From NCBI RefSeq assembly GCF_041435095.1, contig NZ_CP108025.1, positions 4,092,001 through 4,156,000 of the forward strand: a stretch of 64,000 bases of DNA. The letters are read 5' to 3'. The position numbers and the translations under genes are program-made. The DNA comes from Kitasatospora sp. NBC_00315 (GTDB lineage: Bacteria; Actinomycetota; Actinomycetes; Streptomycetales; Streptomycetaceae). Positions 47,449 to 56,936 of the stretch are shown here, piece after piece; position 1 is the stretch's first letter; each line of letters starts with the position of its first letter. The notes under the pieces are model-generated. The model searched no databases. It had not been told where the DNA came from and worked only from the letters and a program-made list of their open reading frames with translations.

Positions 47449-49635
47449 TCAGCTGGTGATCTTGATCTCGGCGACCTGACCCCGGAACTGGCCGTCCGCC
47501 CCATCCTTGGGGAGGGCGGTGAGCCAGAGCAAGAGGTAGCGGGTGGTCACCGGGGTGCCGGGTTTGAGCTCGGCCCGGTCGCCGGTGCCCTCCGCGACGG
47601 CGGTGTAGTCGCCGGGCCTGGTGGGGGCGGAGCCGGACTGGGCACCGGGGACCCGCAGCTCCACCCGGGTGCTGCCGACGAACTGGACGCTCACCGAGCC
47701 GACCTGCTGGGGCGAACCGAGGTCCACCAGCAGCCCGGTGCCCTCCTTGAGCTTGGGGAACTGCTCGTTGTACCCCTGGGTGGTCCAGACCGTGCCGGGG
47801 TTGCCGTCATGGGTGTTCGGCAGCTGCGAGACGTGCTCGGGCGAGTCGCCCAGCGGGTTGAAGGACTGGACGTCGGCGATGGCGACCTGGGTGCCGCCGG
47901 CGGCGGCCACCGGCCGGGCGGACGGGGAGTGCGTGGAGTCGGGCTGGACGACCGCGGGCCCGTTTGCGCCCTGGCCGCTGTCCCGCAGCTGGCCGACCAG
48001 TTGCCAGGAGGAGAAACCGACGGCGGCCAGCGCGACCGTCCAGGCGGTGACCTTGAGCGTGCTGCGCAGCCGGCGGCGACGCGGCCGGGGCGGGTAGGGG
48101 AGCTGTGGCGCGGGCCGGTGGAAGGCCGGGCCGGCCGGCCGTGCGCCCACCGTGGTCGGCCCCGGTGCGGGCGGCGTACGGCGGGGCGGGGCGAAGGCCG
48201 GCAGCTCGGGCTCGGGCTGCCGGATGCGCGGCATCAGCGCGATCGCCTTGGCGAGCTCCTCGGGCGTGCCGATCGGGGGCGCGTGGTGCGGCGGGTTCGC
48301 GCAGAAGGCGCGCGCGGCGAGCTCCGAGAGCCCCTTGTGGACGTTGGCCCTGATCTGGTCGGGCGCCACGCAGCCGAGGTTCCTGGGCAGGCCCTGAAGG
48401 TCGTACCGGTCCTCGGGGAAGGGCCAACGGTGGGTCAGCGCGGCGTAGAGCAGGGCGCCGATGGCCCGGGTGTCGGTGAGTTCGGCGTCCGTGCCGTCGG
48501 CGTCGTCGGTCAGGCCGCGCAGGGCGGCGTCCACGGCGATGCCGTTGATCCGGTACTGCCCGCCCTCGGTACGCAGCACGCAGCGCGGGGTGAGTCGCAG
48601 GTGGGCCTGGCCCCGCCGGTGGGCGGTGGCGATGGCGTCGGTGACCTGGCGGACCATCTGGTACGCGTCGTAGGGCTCCATCGGGCCGGTGGCGAGCAGC
48701 TTGGCCAGGTCGGAGGCATCGGGCAGCCACTCCCGGACGACGTACACCAACTCGCCCTCCTGCACCGCGTCCAGGACCTGGACGAAGCGCGGGTCGCCGA
48801 GCAGCGCGGCCGACTTGGCGGCGGCCAGCACGGCGCGGGAGCGCTGGTGCCCGGCGGCCAGCAGGTGGACGCCGACGGCGCGGCGCAGCTTCTCGTCGAC
48901 CGCGCGCCAGCTGCTGAAGGTCTCGGTCTGGGAGATGCACTCCTCCAGCCGGTAGCGGCCGCCGATCATGTCGCCGCTGTGCCGCAGGGGGGCCGGCAGG
49001 GTGCGCGGGAGGGTGCCGGTGTCCCGGGCATCGGCGGCGGCGTCGGACGCGCCCTCAGCAGCCGTCCTGGCCGCCCTGGGACGCGGCTGTGCGGTGCCGC
49101 CGCGGGGCATCCTCGCGGTGACCGCCGCGGCGGCCGCGGCGGCCGCCGCGAGGGCGGCTCCGGCCGCCAGCTCGACGGCGATCTCGTCGGCCGAGAGCGG
49201 GGCGGTGGTCTCGGCGCCCTCCTCCCGCCCGGCGGCGGGTTCGGCCGCCTCGGCGACGGCCGGGGCCTCGGCCGCGGGCTTCTCCACGGGCTTGGCCGCG
49301 GGCTTGGTCCCGGGCTGGGCCGGGCTCTTGGCCGGAGCCACGGCCGTGGGCTTCTCCGCAGGTTTCTGCGCAGGCTTCTCCACGGGCTTGGCCGGTGCCT
49401 TGGCCACGGGCTTGGCCGGCTTCCTGGGCCCCTTCTCCTCGGGCTCGGCCGGGGCCTGCTCACGGGGTGCCTGCGGGTCCCGCCCGGTGGCGTCGGCCGT
49501 GCCGTCGGCCGGGGTCTCGTCCGGGATGCCGCCTGCCAGGCCGTCGATCGCCATGGCCAGTGCAGCCTCGTCCGCCGCCTCGTCCGCCTCCGACGTTTCG
49601 ACGACCGCCTTGGTGCCATCAGCCACCGTGGTCAT
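47449..49635 (-). CDS. Membrane pseudokinase linked to MurJ (protein kinase-like family)
   Basis: 728 residues. A disordered N-terminus (about 1-225) has Lys-Pro repeats (AKPVEKPAQKPAEKP) and a run of Ala. A kinase-like domain (about 225-480; MIGGRYRLEECI) follows, with no catalytic residues: the HRD loop is replaced by AHLRLTPRCVL and DFG by INGIAVD. Then come a proline-rich linker, one membrane helix (about 540-560) and an extracellular discoidin/F5-F8-like C-terminal domain (SPEHVSQLPNTHDGNPGTVWTTQGY). In M. tuberculosis the equivalent pseudokinase is fused to MurJ (Rv3910) and, when phosphorylated by PknB, recruits FhaA. Here it is a separate gene just downstream of murJ. ATG with AAGGGGAGG upstream. 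Confidence 0.93.
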   Translation of the reverse strand: MTTVADGTKAVVETSEADEAADEAALAMAIDGLAGGIPDETPADGTADATGRDPQAPREQAPAEPEEKGPRKPAKPVAKAPAKPVEKPAQKPAEKPTAVAPAKSPAQPGTKPAAKPVEKPAAEAPAVAEAAEPAAGREEGAETTAPLSADEIAVELAAGAALAAAAAAAAAVTARMPRGGTAQPRPRAARTAAEGASDAAADARDTGTLPRTLPAPLRHSGDMIGGRYRLEECISQTETFSSWRAVDEKLRRAVGVHLLAAGHQRSRAVLAAAKSAALLGDPRFVQVLDAVQEGELVYVVREWLPDASDLAKLLATGPMEPYDAYQMVRQVTDAIATAHRRGQAHLRLTPRCVLRTEGGQYRINGIAVDAALRGLTDDADGTDAELTDTRAIGALLYAALTHRWPFPEDRYDLQGLPRNLGCVAPDQIRANVHKGLSELAARAFCANPPHHAPPIGTPEELAKAIALMPRIRQPEPELPAFAPPRRTPPAPGPTTVGARPAGPAFHRPAPQLPYPPRPRRRRLRSTLKVTAWTVALAAVGFSSWQLVGQLRDSGQGANGPAVVQPDSTHSPSARPVAAAGGTQVAIADVQSFNPLGDSPEHVSQLPNTHDGNPGTVWTTQGYNEQFPKLKEGTGLLVDLGSPQQVGSVSVQFVGSTRVELRVPGAQSGSAPTRPGDYTAVAEGTGDRAELKPGTPVTTRYLLLWLTALPKDGADGQFRGQVAEIKITS

Positions 49636-49903
49636 GCCTCCCCTTGTGTCGCCCCGGTCCCGAGAAATGCGCCGGCCAGCTCCTGGCCGAGGGCCGGGCG
49701 CGTGCCAGGTCAATTGTGCCCACTCTTACTCCTCCGGTACGACCGCTGGGAAGGTCAACAGGTTGTTCGATGTGAAGAGATCCCGTGCAGACAGGCCGCT
49801 GGGCCGGGTCCGGCACCCCCGGGGGTCACCCGATCGCCGATCCCGGCCCAGCGGCCGCCGGCCGAGCCGGCGGGGTCTGCCCGTGTGTACGGTTGACGCG
49901 TGG

Positions 49904-52492
49904 TCAGCGGCCGAGCCGGCCGCGGACCATTCCGAGGATCGAGTTCAGCTCCTCGATCTTCAGCCGCTTGGCGACCAGGACGAAGACCGCCAGCTGCGCG
50001 GTACCGGCCACGGCCACCGTCAGGACGCTCCCGAACCAGCCGCCGACCAGCGAGCCGATCAGCAGGCTGAGACCGATGCCGACCGCCGCGGCCGGGACGC
50101 AGGCGGCGGCCAGCCGGCTGTACGTCCGGCCGATCCGCTTGGTGTCCAGCCCGCCGATCTTGCGCTTGAGCTTCGGGATGGCCACCGCGACCCCGACCGC
50201 GTACGCGGCGCCGTACCCGAACGCCATGCCGGTGACGACCCACTGAGGCGGCAGCAGAAGGTAGCAGACGGCCGAGAAGGCGGCCTGGCAGCCGGCCACC
50301 CAGACGGTGTTGGAGAACGGCGTGCGGGTGTCCTCGTACGCGTAGAAGCCGCGCAGCATCACGTACTGCATCGAGTACGGGATCAGGCCGAGCGCGAACG
50401 CGGAGAGCATCAGGCCGATCGCGGTGCCCGAGTCGAGGGCCTGCTGCTGTCCGCCCACGGAGTAGATCGAGCGGCCGATGGCCGGGCCGAGGGCGAGGAA
50501 GAAGAAGGCGCCGGGGATGATCGCGACGGCGGTCGTGCGCAGGCCGTACGAGATGTCGTCGCGGACCGCGCCGGCGTCCTCGTCGGCGGCCGAACGCGAC
50601 AGTCGGGGGAGCACCGCGCTCATGATCGACACCGCGATCACCGCGTGCGGGAGCTGCCAGATCAGCAGTGCGTTGGAGAACGCGGACAGGCCCGCGCCGT
50701 GGTCACCGGCCTTGACGCCGGCGGCCACCGCGAGCTGGGTGATCACCAGGTAGCCGGCCTGGTTGGCGAGGACGAAGAAGAACGTCCACTTGGCGAGGCG
50801 GGCGGCCTTGCCCAGGCCGTGGCCGCGCCAGTCGAAGCGCGGCCGGAACCCGAACCCGGCGGCCCGCAGGTAGGGGATCATCGCCAGCGCCTGGACGGTG
50901 AGGCCGAGCAGGGTGCCCAGGCCCAGCAGGCGCACGCCCTCGGGCGAGATGGTGGCGGGGTTGACCCCGGTGCTGCCGAAGCCGCCGTAGACCCAGATGT
51001 ACGCGCTGAAGGTGAAGATCACCACGATGTTGTTGAGGACCGGCGTCCACATCATCGCGCCGAACCGCCCGCGCGCGTTGAGGATCTGGCCCATCACCAC
51101 GTGGATGCCCATGAAGAAGATGGTCGGCAGGCAGTAGCGCGCCAGCGCCACCGTGGTGTCGGCACTGGCCTGGTCCGTGGTCAGCGCGTGGGCGATCAGC
51201 TGGACCAGCACCGGGGCGCCGAGCACGGCCACGAAGGAGACACCGGCCAGACCGACGATCACCAGGGTGAGCAGCCGGTTGGCGTACGCGGCCCCGCCGT
51301 CCTCGTCGTGCTTCATGCTGCGGACCAGCTGCGGCACGAAGACGGCGTTCAGGGCGCCGCCGCCGATCAGGATGTAGAGCAGGGTCGGCAGCGTGTTGGC
51401 GGCGTTGTAGGAGTCGCCCATCCGGACCGCGCCGATCGCGGCGACGATCACCATGGTGCGGACGAAGCCGGTGCCCCGGGAGACCAGGGTGCCGGCCGCC
51501 ATGATGGCGCTGGAGTTCAGCAGGTTGGCTACCTTGCCGCCACCACCGCCGCCACCGGTGGCCCGGGCCTCCCGCTCCTCCTCCAGGATCTCCTCGCGCG
51601 GCTCCACCGCGGGCGGCAGCTGGACCGCGGCCACCTGCATGGTGGCCTCCGCCTCGGAGAGCGGCGGGTCGAACTCGATCGGCGGGACGAACTCCTGGCC
51701 CTGGCCGTAGCCGGGCTCCTGCCCGTGTCCGTGATCCGGTCCCTGCCCGGGGCCGTACGGAGGCGGGCCGGCCGCGTAGGGCTGTGCACCGGGCGGGTAG
51801 GCAGCGGGCGGGTAGGGGCCGGGCTGCCCCGGGTACGGGCCGGGCTGGAGCGGCTGCTGAACCTGCTGCTGATACTGCTGCTGCGGCGCCTGCTGCGGTG
51901 CCTGCTGCGGTGCCTGCGGTGCCGACTCCGGCTGCGGTGCCCCCCGGGTGCCGCCGAACAGGGCGTCCACGCCGACGTACTCGGTGGTCTCGGAGTTCCA
52001 CGGGGAGGGCGCCGGAGCGGGCTCCTGCCACTGCGGCCGGCCCCACTGGGCGCCGGGTCCGCCGCCGGGGGCCCCGGTGTCGGGCGCGCCGGGCACGGGC
52101 GGCAGCGGGTTGCTCGGGGCGGCGGGGCTCTGCGGGGGCCGACCGGTGTTCGCCGCGGGCTCCTCCCAGGCCGGCCTGGCGGGGGTGTCCCAGCCCGGCT
52201 GGACCGGCGGTACGGGCGGTGCCATCGGCGTAGGGCCGGCCGCCACGGGCGTGGGGTAGCCGTTGCCCTGCGGGGGGAGCTGCGGCGGCACGTCGTACGC
52301 CGTCGGCTGGGCGCTCTCCCGGGCGGCCTGCACACCGTACGGGTCCTGCTCGGACGGGTACCCGGTGTAGGCGTCGGCCGCGTACGGGTCCTGGGCGTAG
52401 GTGTCGGCCACGTACCAGTCGCCCGAAGGCGTCTCGGCCGGCTGCTGTCCGTCGGCCGGGCTCTGTGCTCGCTCCTCGCGGGGCCCGCTCAT
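49904..52492 (-). CDS. murJ: Lipid II flippase MurJ (MviN)
   Basis: 862 residues. An unusually long cytosolic N-terminus (about 1-330) rich in Pro, Gln, Tyr, Gly and Ala precedes the MurJ core of about 14 membrane helices (GKVANLLNSSAIMAAGTLVSRGTGFVRTMVIVAAIG onward), which moves lipid II across the membrane. Conserved core residues include the Arg-rich first-helix region SRGTGFVRT and YGLRTTAV. ATG start with AGAGGTGG upstream. It lies between DUF6049 and the pseudokinase, as in the fused Rv3909-Rv3910 arrangement. The PQQQY-like repeats in the tail are low complexity. Confidence 0.95.
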   Translation of the reverse strand: MSGPREERAQSPADGQQPAETPSGDWYVADTYAQDPYAADAYTGYPSEQDPYGVQAARESAQPTAYDVPPQLPPQGNGYPTPVAAGPTPMAPPVPPVQPGWDTPARPAWEEPAANTGRPPQSPAAPSNPLPPVPGAPDTGAPGGGPGAQWGRPQWQEPAPAPSPWNSETTEYVGVDALFGGTRGAPQPESAPQAPQQAPQQAPQQQYQQQVQQPLQPGPYPGQPGPYPPAAYPPGAQPYAAGPPPYGPGQGPDHGHGQEPGYGQGQEFVPPIEFDPPLSEAEATMQVAAVQLPPAVEPREEILEEEREARATGGGGGGGKVANLLNSSAIMAAGTLVSRGTGFVRTMVIVAAIGAVRMGDSYNAANTLPTLLYILIGGGALNAVFVPQLVRSMKHDEDGGAAYANRLLTLVIVGLAGVSFVAVLGAPVLVQLIAHALTTDQASADTTVALARYCLPTIFFMGIHVVMGQILNARGRFGAMMWTPVLNNIVVIFTFSAYIWVYGGFGSTGVNPATISPEGVRLLGLGTLLGLTVQALAMIPYLRAAGFGFRPRFDWRGHGLGKAARLAKWTFFFVLANQAGYLVITQLAVAAGVKAGDHGAGLSAFSNALLIWQLPHAVIAVSIMSAVLPRLSRSAADEDAGAVRDDISYGLRTTAVAIIPGAFFFLALGPAIGRSIYSVGGQQQALDSGTAIGLMLSAFALGLIPYSMQYVMLRGFYAYEDTRTPFSNTVWVAGCQAAFSAVCYLLLPPQWVVTGMAFGYGAAYAVGVAVAIPKLKRKIGGLDTKRIGRTYSRLAAACVPAAAVGIGLSLLIGSLVGGWFGSVLTVAVAGTAQLAVFVLVAKRLKIEELNSILGMVRGRLGR

Positions 52493-52539
52493 GCCACCTC
52501 TTCGCTGTTCGGGGAGGGCGCCCTGGGGGTCGGGCGGTA

Positions 52540-55095
52540 TCAAGGACCAACCTTCTCATCACCGGTGGCCCGATCCCGGCCATCGGCGCCGGTAGCGCGA
52601 GGTGTCTGCGCCGGCGGCCGGGCGCCGCCACCGGACGGAGCACCGGCGCCGCCCCCGGCCCCGGACGTCCCGGTCACCTCACCGGTTTCACCGGCTGAAG
52701 CGTCGTCGCCGGTCCCGTCGCCCGTACCGCCGTCGGCGGGGTCGTCGGTCCCGTCGGCATCGGCCACGGGGGCGTCCGGACCGCCGCCGTTCCCGGCGGG
52801 AGCGTCGCCGTCGCCGCCGTCCTCCTCCGGATCCAGCGCGCGCTTCTTGCGCTGCAGGTAGATCCGCAGCGCCGCCAGCACGATCAGCACCAGCCCGCCG
52901 CCGATGACGTACAGCACGCCGTCGGTCACCGAGGTCACCATGACGTTGAACCGGACCGGCTCGCCGTACTTCTGCGGGTCGGGCCCGGTGGTCCACAGCT
53001 GGGCGGTCATGGTGGCCTGGCCGTTGTTGTGGGCCTCCGCCGGGAACTGCAGGGTGGCGCTGCGCGAGGCGCCCAGGACGATGTCCGCCGCCTCGCCCAC
53101 CTTGAGGCGGTTGGGCTGGCTGGAGGTGAGGACCAGCCGGAGGTTCGTGACGGTCTGGGTGAGGTCGTTGCGCACGCTCACCTGCAGCACACCGGTGTCA
53201 CCCGCGAACGTGATGACACCCTTCTGCGGGACCCGGACCGCCTTGGACAGCTCCTTCAGGTAGTCCCGGACCCCTTCGCGGTAGGCGTCGCCGGCCGGGC
53301 CCTGGGTGCGCCACTCGGTGGAGACCGAGCGCGCCATGGCGGCGCTGAACGGTCCGCGCACCCGCTGCGGCAGGGTGAGGACGCGCATCAGCAGGTCCAG
53401 GTCGTGCTGGATGCCCATGGTGTCGGTGAGCGCCTTGGCGGACAGCTCCGAGGCGCGGGCCTCGGCGGGGTAGTCGGTCGCCGGCGGGACCGCGCCGTTC
53501 GCCTTCGGGTCGGCGGGGGCCTGCGCGACGGTGTCGAGCTTCACCGGGCCGGTCCACTGGCCGGCCTGGGCGGTCTGCAACGCGCTCGCCAGCGCCTTGG
53601 CGCTGTTGACGGTGAGCGAGCGCGGCGGCATCACCAGCAGTCCGCGGGGGTTGTGCGGCTCCTGCCGGGTGATCACGAAGGTCTCGGCCAGGAACCGCTG
53701 CACGGCCGCGCTCTGGGCCTGCGGGGTGTTCAGGTCACTCTGGAAGAGCGCCGAGACGGTGGGGTCGGCGACCACCCCGGTCTGGCCGTTGCCGATCGGG
53801 CGGGCCGCGCCGGGCGTGTGGTTCAGCGCGTCCGGCTCCGGCAGGCTCGCCCCGTTCACCAGCACCAGGTTGTCCCCGGCGCGCTGCGCGGTACCGGCGA
53901 TCTGCTGGTCCAGGTAGCCCTCGTACGGCCAGGCCACGTCGCCCCGGACGTCCACCGAGAGCCGGCCCTCGGCCGTCACCTGCCCGGCCGTGCCGGAACG
54001 GCGCAGCGCGGTGTCGATGCCGGCCAGGTCCGCGCCGTTGTGGGCGATCGAGGCGATGTCGGGGTCGGCGTAGGGCAGCGAGACGACCTCGTCGTCCTTC
54101 TTGGCCACCGCCGCCCGCAGCTTCTCCAGCCAGGCGCTCGCGGCGGCCGTGCCGGCGCCCTGGGTGGTGTTGTCGTCCTTCGCGGCCTTGCCCTCGGTCC
54201 CGGGCTTCTGCACCCGGTAGGGCTTGGTCATCGCGTACGCGGTGTCCAGCAGGTCCGGGTCGACCACCCAGGTCAGAGCGGGCAGACCGGCGCCGATCTC
54301 GACCAGTTCGTAGAGCCGCCCGCCCGGGGCGAACTCGGTGGCCAGGCTGTCGTCCCGCAGGACGGGGATGCTCTGGTCGTTGTCGGCGACGGTCTGGGCC
54401 ACCAGCTCCGGGGTGTGGGTGATCGGCCAGAGCGTGGCGACCGGCGTCGGCTGGGCGTCGGTCGGGGTGGGGTTGTACGGGAGGAAGGTCCGGGCGATGC
54501 CCAGCGGGCGCTCGCGCTGGTTGTCAGCCGTCGAGCCGCGCACGTCGACCGCGAGCTCGTACGCGCCCTCCTTCTCCAGCCCGAGGTCGGCCACCGCGAC
54601 CTGGAGGGTGAACGGCTGGCTCTGGCCGGGGCCGAGCTCGTTCAGCGCGGCCTGCGGGCTGGTCAGGTCGACGCCGTCGGTGCCGGACGGGTCGCTGCGG
54701 CCGGCCACCGAGGCGAGGTCGCTGCGGAAGGTCAGCGGCTTGCCGCCGAGCGGTGCGCGCACCGCCGCGTGCGGCGACTTCAGGGCGGTCCGGCCACCGT
54801 TGGTGACCTTGCCGGTGATCGTCACGGCGCCGTTCGGGGTGGCCACCGTCGGGCTGACCGTGTCCACGGTCACGACCACCGGGTACTCGGCGGACACGGC
54901 GGCCATCAGGCCGGGGTGCGCCGGGGCGGCGGCCGCGCCGAGTGCGCCGGCCGGTGTACCGGCGCCCAGTACCAGGGCGCAGCCGGCCCCGAGCGCCGCC
55001 AGCCGTCCGGCCAGGCGCCGGGCCCGTCCGGTCCGCCCGTCGCGTCCGGGGTGTCCGTACGCCTCCAGGCCCGAGTGCCGTGCCGGCTCGCCCAC
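52540..55095 (-). CDS. DUF6049 family exported membrane-anchored protein
   Basis: 851 residues. An N-terminal export signal after a basic leader (about 22-52, LAGRLAALGAGCALVLGAGTPAGALG), a large extracellular part (about 55-725), one C-terminal membrane helix (about 726-747, GVLYVIGGGLVLIVLAALRIYL), KKR stop-transfer and a Gly/Asp-rich cytosolic tail (about 750-851). It contains two beta-sandwich-like regions (TPNGAVTITGKVTN, and LQVSVRNDLTQTVTNLRLVL) around a central domain. It is the equivalent of the essential M. tuberculosis Rv3909, also next to murJ. Function unknown, probably in wall assembly. GTG start with GAGGGCGAAGC upstream; the open frame runs to 55380 without support. Confidence 0.9.
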   Translation of the reverse strand: MGEPARHSGLEAYGHPGRDGRTGRARRLAGRLAALGAGCALVLGAGTPAGALGAAAAPAHPGLMAAVSAEYPVVVTVDTVSPTVATPNGAVTITGKVTNGGRTALKSPHAAVRAPLGGKPLTFRSDLASVAGRSDPSGTDGVDLTSPQAALNELGPGQSQPFTLQVAVADLGLEKEGAYELAVDVRGSTADNQRERPLGIARTFLPYNPTPTDAQPTPVATLWPITHTPELVAQTVADNDQSIPVLRDDSLATEFAPGGRLYELVEIGAGLPALTWVVDPDLLDTAYAMTKPYRVQKPGTEGKAAKDDNTTQGAGTAAASAWLEKLRAAVAKKDDEVVSLPYADPDIASIAHNGADLAGIDTALRRSGTAGQVTAEGRLSVDVRGDVAWPYEGYLDQQIAGTAQRAGDNLVLVNGASLPEPDALNHTPGAARPIGNGQTGVVADPTVSALFQSDLNTPQAQSAAVQRFLAETFVITRQEPHNPRGLLVMPPRSLTVNSAKALASALQTAQAGQWTGPVKLDTVAQAPADPKANGAVPPATDYPAEARASELSAKALTDTMGIQHDLDLLMRVLTLPQRVRGPFSAAMARSVSTEWRTQGPAGDAYREGVRDYLKELSKAVRVPQKGVITFAGDTGVLQVSVRNDLTQTVTNLRLVLTSSQPNRLKVGEAADIVLGASRSATLQFPAEAHNNGQATMTAQLWTTGPDPQKYGEPVRFNVMVTSVTDGVLYVIGGGLVLIVLAALRIYLQRKKRALDPEEDGGDGDAPAGNGGGPDAPVADADGTDDPADGGTGDGTGDDASAGETGEVTGTSGAGGGAGAPSGGGARPPAQTPRATGADGRDRATGDEKVGP

Positions 55096-55366
55096 GCGCT
55101 TCGCCCTCGCCGTTCTCGATCGCTGATCGTCGGATGACCGGATGTCCGGTCGTGCGGTCGGGCCGTCCGCCCCGCCGCACCGTCTTGGTGGCACCGCGGC
55201 GCGGCCCACGTACGGCCTTGGCCGGGACTCGCTCCCACCGGCATGGTAACGACGCTGCCGGGCCCGCAGTGTTGGGGGTCTGCGGGTGAGACGGTGCCCG
55301 GGTCCGCGGGTGGACGGCAGAAAGGCGCGGGCGTCCCGGAGGCCGGGACCCGTACCCTTGTGAGCC

Positions 55367-56851
55367 GTGTCCACTGTCAATGACTCCAGCGCCCATCATT
55401 CCAGTTCCCATGCCGCCGCGGTTCCAGGCCTGAGCGAGGCGCAGACCCTGGGGCTCCAGGAGCTGCTGAGGGTCTCACCCGTCGCCGACGAGATCGCCCG
55501 GCGCTTCCAGGAGGCCGGCTTCCGGCTGGCCCTGGTCGGCGGTTCGGTGCGTGACGCCCTGCTGGGACGGCTCGGCAACGACCTGGACTTCACCACGGAC
55601 GCCCGCCCCCAGCAGATCCTCGGACTGGTGCGCGGCTGGGCGGACGCCGTCTGGGACGTCGGTATCGCCTTCGGCACGGTCGGTGCGCGCAAGGACACCG
55701 CCGAGGGGTCCTTCCTGATCGAGATCACCACCTACCGCTCGGAGGCGTACGACCGCACCTCGCGCAAGCCCGAGGTGACGTACGGCGACACCATCGAGGA
55801 GGATCTGGTCCGCCGCGACTTCACCGTCAACGCGATGGCCGTCGACCTGCCCGGGCGCGGCTTCGTCGACCCGCACCGGGGCCTGGACGATCTGGAGGCG
55901 CGGCTGCTGCGCACGCCCGCGACGCCCGAGGAGTCCTTCTCGGACGACCCGCTGCGGATGATGAGGGCCGCCCGGTTCGCCGCCCAGCTCGACTTCACCC
56001 CCGCGCCCGAGGTGGTCGTGGCGATGACCGCGATGGCGGAGCGGATCACCATCGTCTCCGCCGAGCGGGTGCAGGCCGAGCTGAACAAGCTGCTGCTCTC
56101 CGAGCACCCGGTCAAGGGGCTGCGGCTGCTGGTCGACACCGGCCTCGCCGCACACGTGCTGCCCGAGCTGCCGGCCCTGAGCCTGGAGAGCGACGAGCAC
56201 CACCGGCACAAGGACGTCTACGAGCACTCGCTCACCGTGCTGGAGCAGGCCGTCGCCCTGGAGCAGGACGGCCCGGACCTGGTGCTGCGCCTCGCCGCGC
56301 TGCTGCACGACATCGGCAAGCCGCGTACCCGCCGGTTCGAGCCGGACGGCCGGGTGTCCTTCCACCACCACGAGATGGTGGGGTCCAAGATGACCCGCAA
56401 GCGGATGCGCGAGCTGAAGTACTCCAAGGAGCTCACCGAGGACGTCTCGCGCCTGGTCGAGCTGCACCTGCGCTTCCACGGCTACGGCGGGGGCGAGTGG
56501 ACGGACTCCGCGGTGCGCCGCTACGTCGCCGACGCCGGTCCGCTGCTGGAGCGGCTGCACAAGCTGACCCGCTCGGACTGCACCACGCGCAACCGCAAGA
56601 AGGCCGCCGCGCTGTCGCGCACCTACGACGGGCTGGAGGAGCGGATCGTCGAGCTGCGGGCGCGCGAGGAGCTGGACGCCGTGCGCCCCGCGCTGGACGG
56701 CAACCAGATCATGGAGCTGCTCGACCTGGCGCCCGGTCCGCAGGTGGGCAAGGCGTACAGGCACATGCTGGAGCTGCGGCTGGAGCACGGGCCGATGGAG
56801 CACGACGCGGCGGTGGCCGCTCTGCGGGCCTGGTGGGCCGAGCAGGGCTGA
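55367..56851 (+). CDS. cca: CCA-adding tRNA nucleotidyltransferase
   Basis: 494 residues. The N-terminal class II nucleotidyltransferase domain (FRLALVGGSVRDALLGR, the catalytic pair in NDLDFTTDARP, RRDFTVNAMA, DDPLRMMRAARF) is followed by an HD domain (LLHDIGKPRTRRF, HHHEMVG). It adds CCA to tRNA 3' ends; none of the three tRNA genes here encodes CCA, so it is needed. GTG start, apparently leaderless or with a weak site, divergent from DUF6049. Orthologous to the mycobacterial pcnA next to Rv3908-Rv3909. Confidence 0.96.
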   Translation: MSTVNDSSAHHSSSHAAAVPGLSEAQTLGLQELLRVSPVADEIARRFQEAGFRLALVGGSVRDALLGRLGNDLDFTTDARPQQILGLVRGWADAVWDVGIAFGTVGARKDTAEGSFLIEITTYRSEAYDRTSRKPEVTYGDTIEEDLVRRDFTVNAMAVDLPGRGFVDPHRGLDDLEARLLRTPATPEESFSDDPLRMMRAARFAAQLDFTPAPEVVVAMTAMAERITIVSAERVQAELNKLLLSEHPVKGLRLLVDTGLAAHVLPELPALSLESDEHHRHKDVYEHSLTVLEQAVALEQDGPDLVLRLAALLHDIGKPRTRRFEPDGRVSFHHHEMVGSKMTRKRMRELKYSKELTEDVSRLVELHLRFHGYGGGEWTDSAVRRYVADAGPLLERLHKLTRSDCTTRNRKKAAALSRTYDGLEERIVELRAREELDAVRPALDGNQIMELLDLAPGPQVGKAYRHMLELRLEHGPMEHDAAVAALRAWWAEQG

Positions 56852-56870
56852 CGCCCGCGGCCGGCACGGG

Positions 56871-56924
56871 CCGGTCGTGCGAGGGGGGAGCCCGTGGGTA
56901 CGGGCTCCCCCCTCGCACGACCGG
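56871..56924. terminator. 25-bp perfect hairpin between convergent cca and DUF gene
   Basis: Two 25-nt arms, exact complements, with a GGGT loop, in the 85-bp gap between cca and the gene at 56937. No T tract. Bidirectional terminator. Confidence 0.8.
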
Positions 56925-56936
56925 GGGACGACGGGC

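Noticed and set aside
49260..49430. Regular repeats that could suggest a repeat array or CRISPR
   Set aside because: They are in-frame Lys-Pro/Ala codon repeats of the pseudokinase N-terminus, without spacers or constant repeat length.
48968..52861. 1297-codon plus-strand open frame
   Set aside because: It runs antiparallel to the pseudokinase and murJ genes. Its translation is low-complexity Arg/Gly/Asp/His-rich with no domain, the normal shadow of GC-rich coding DNA.
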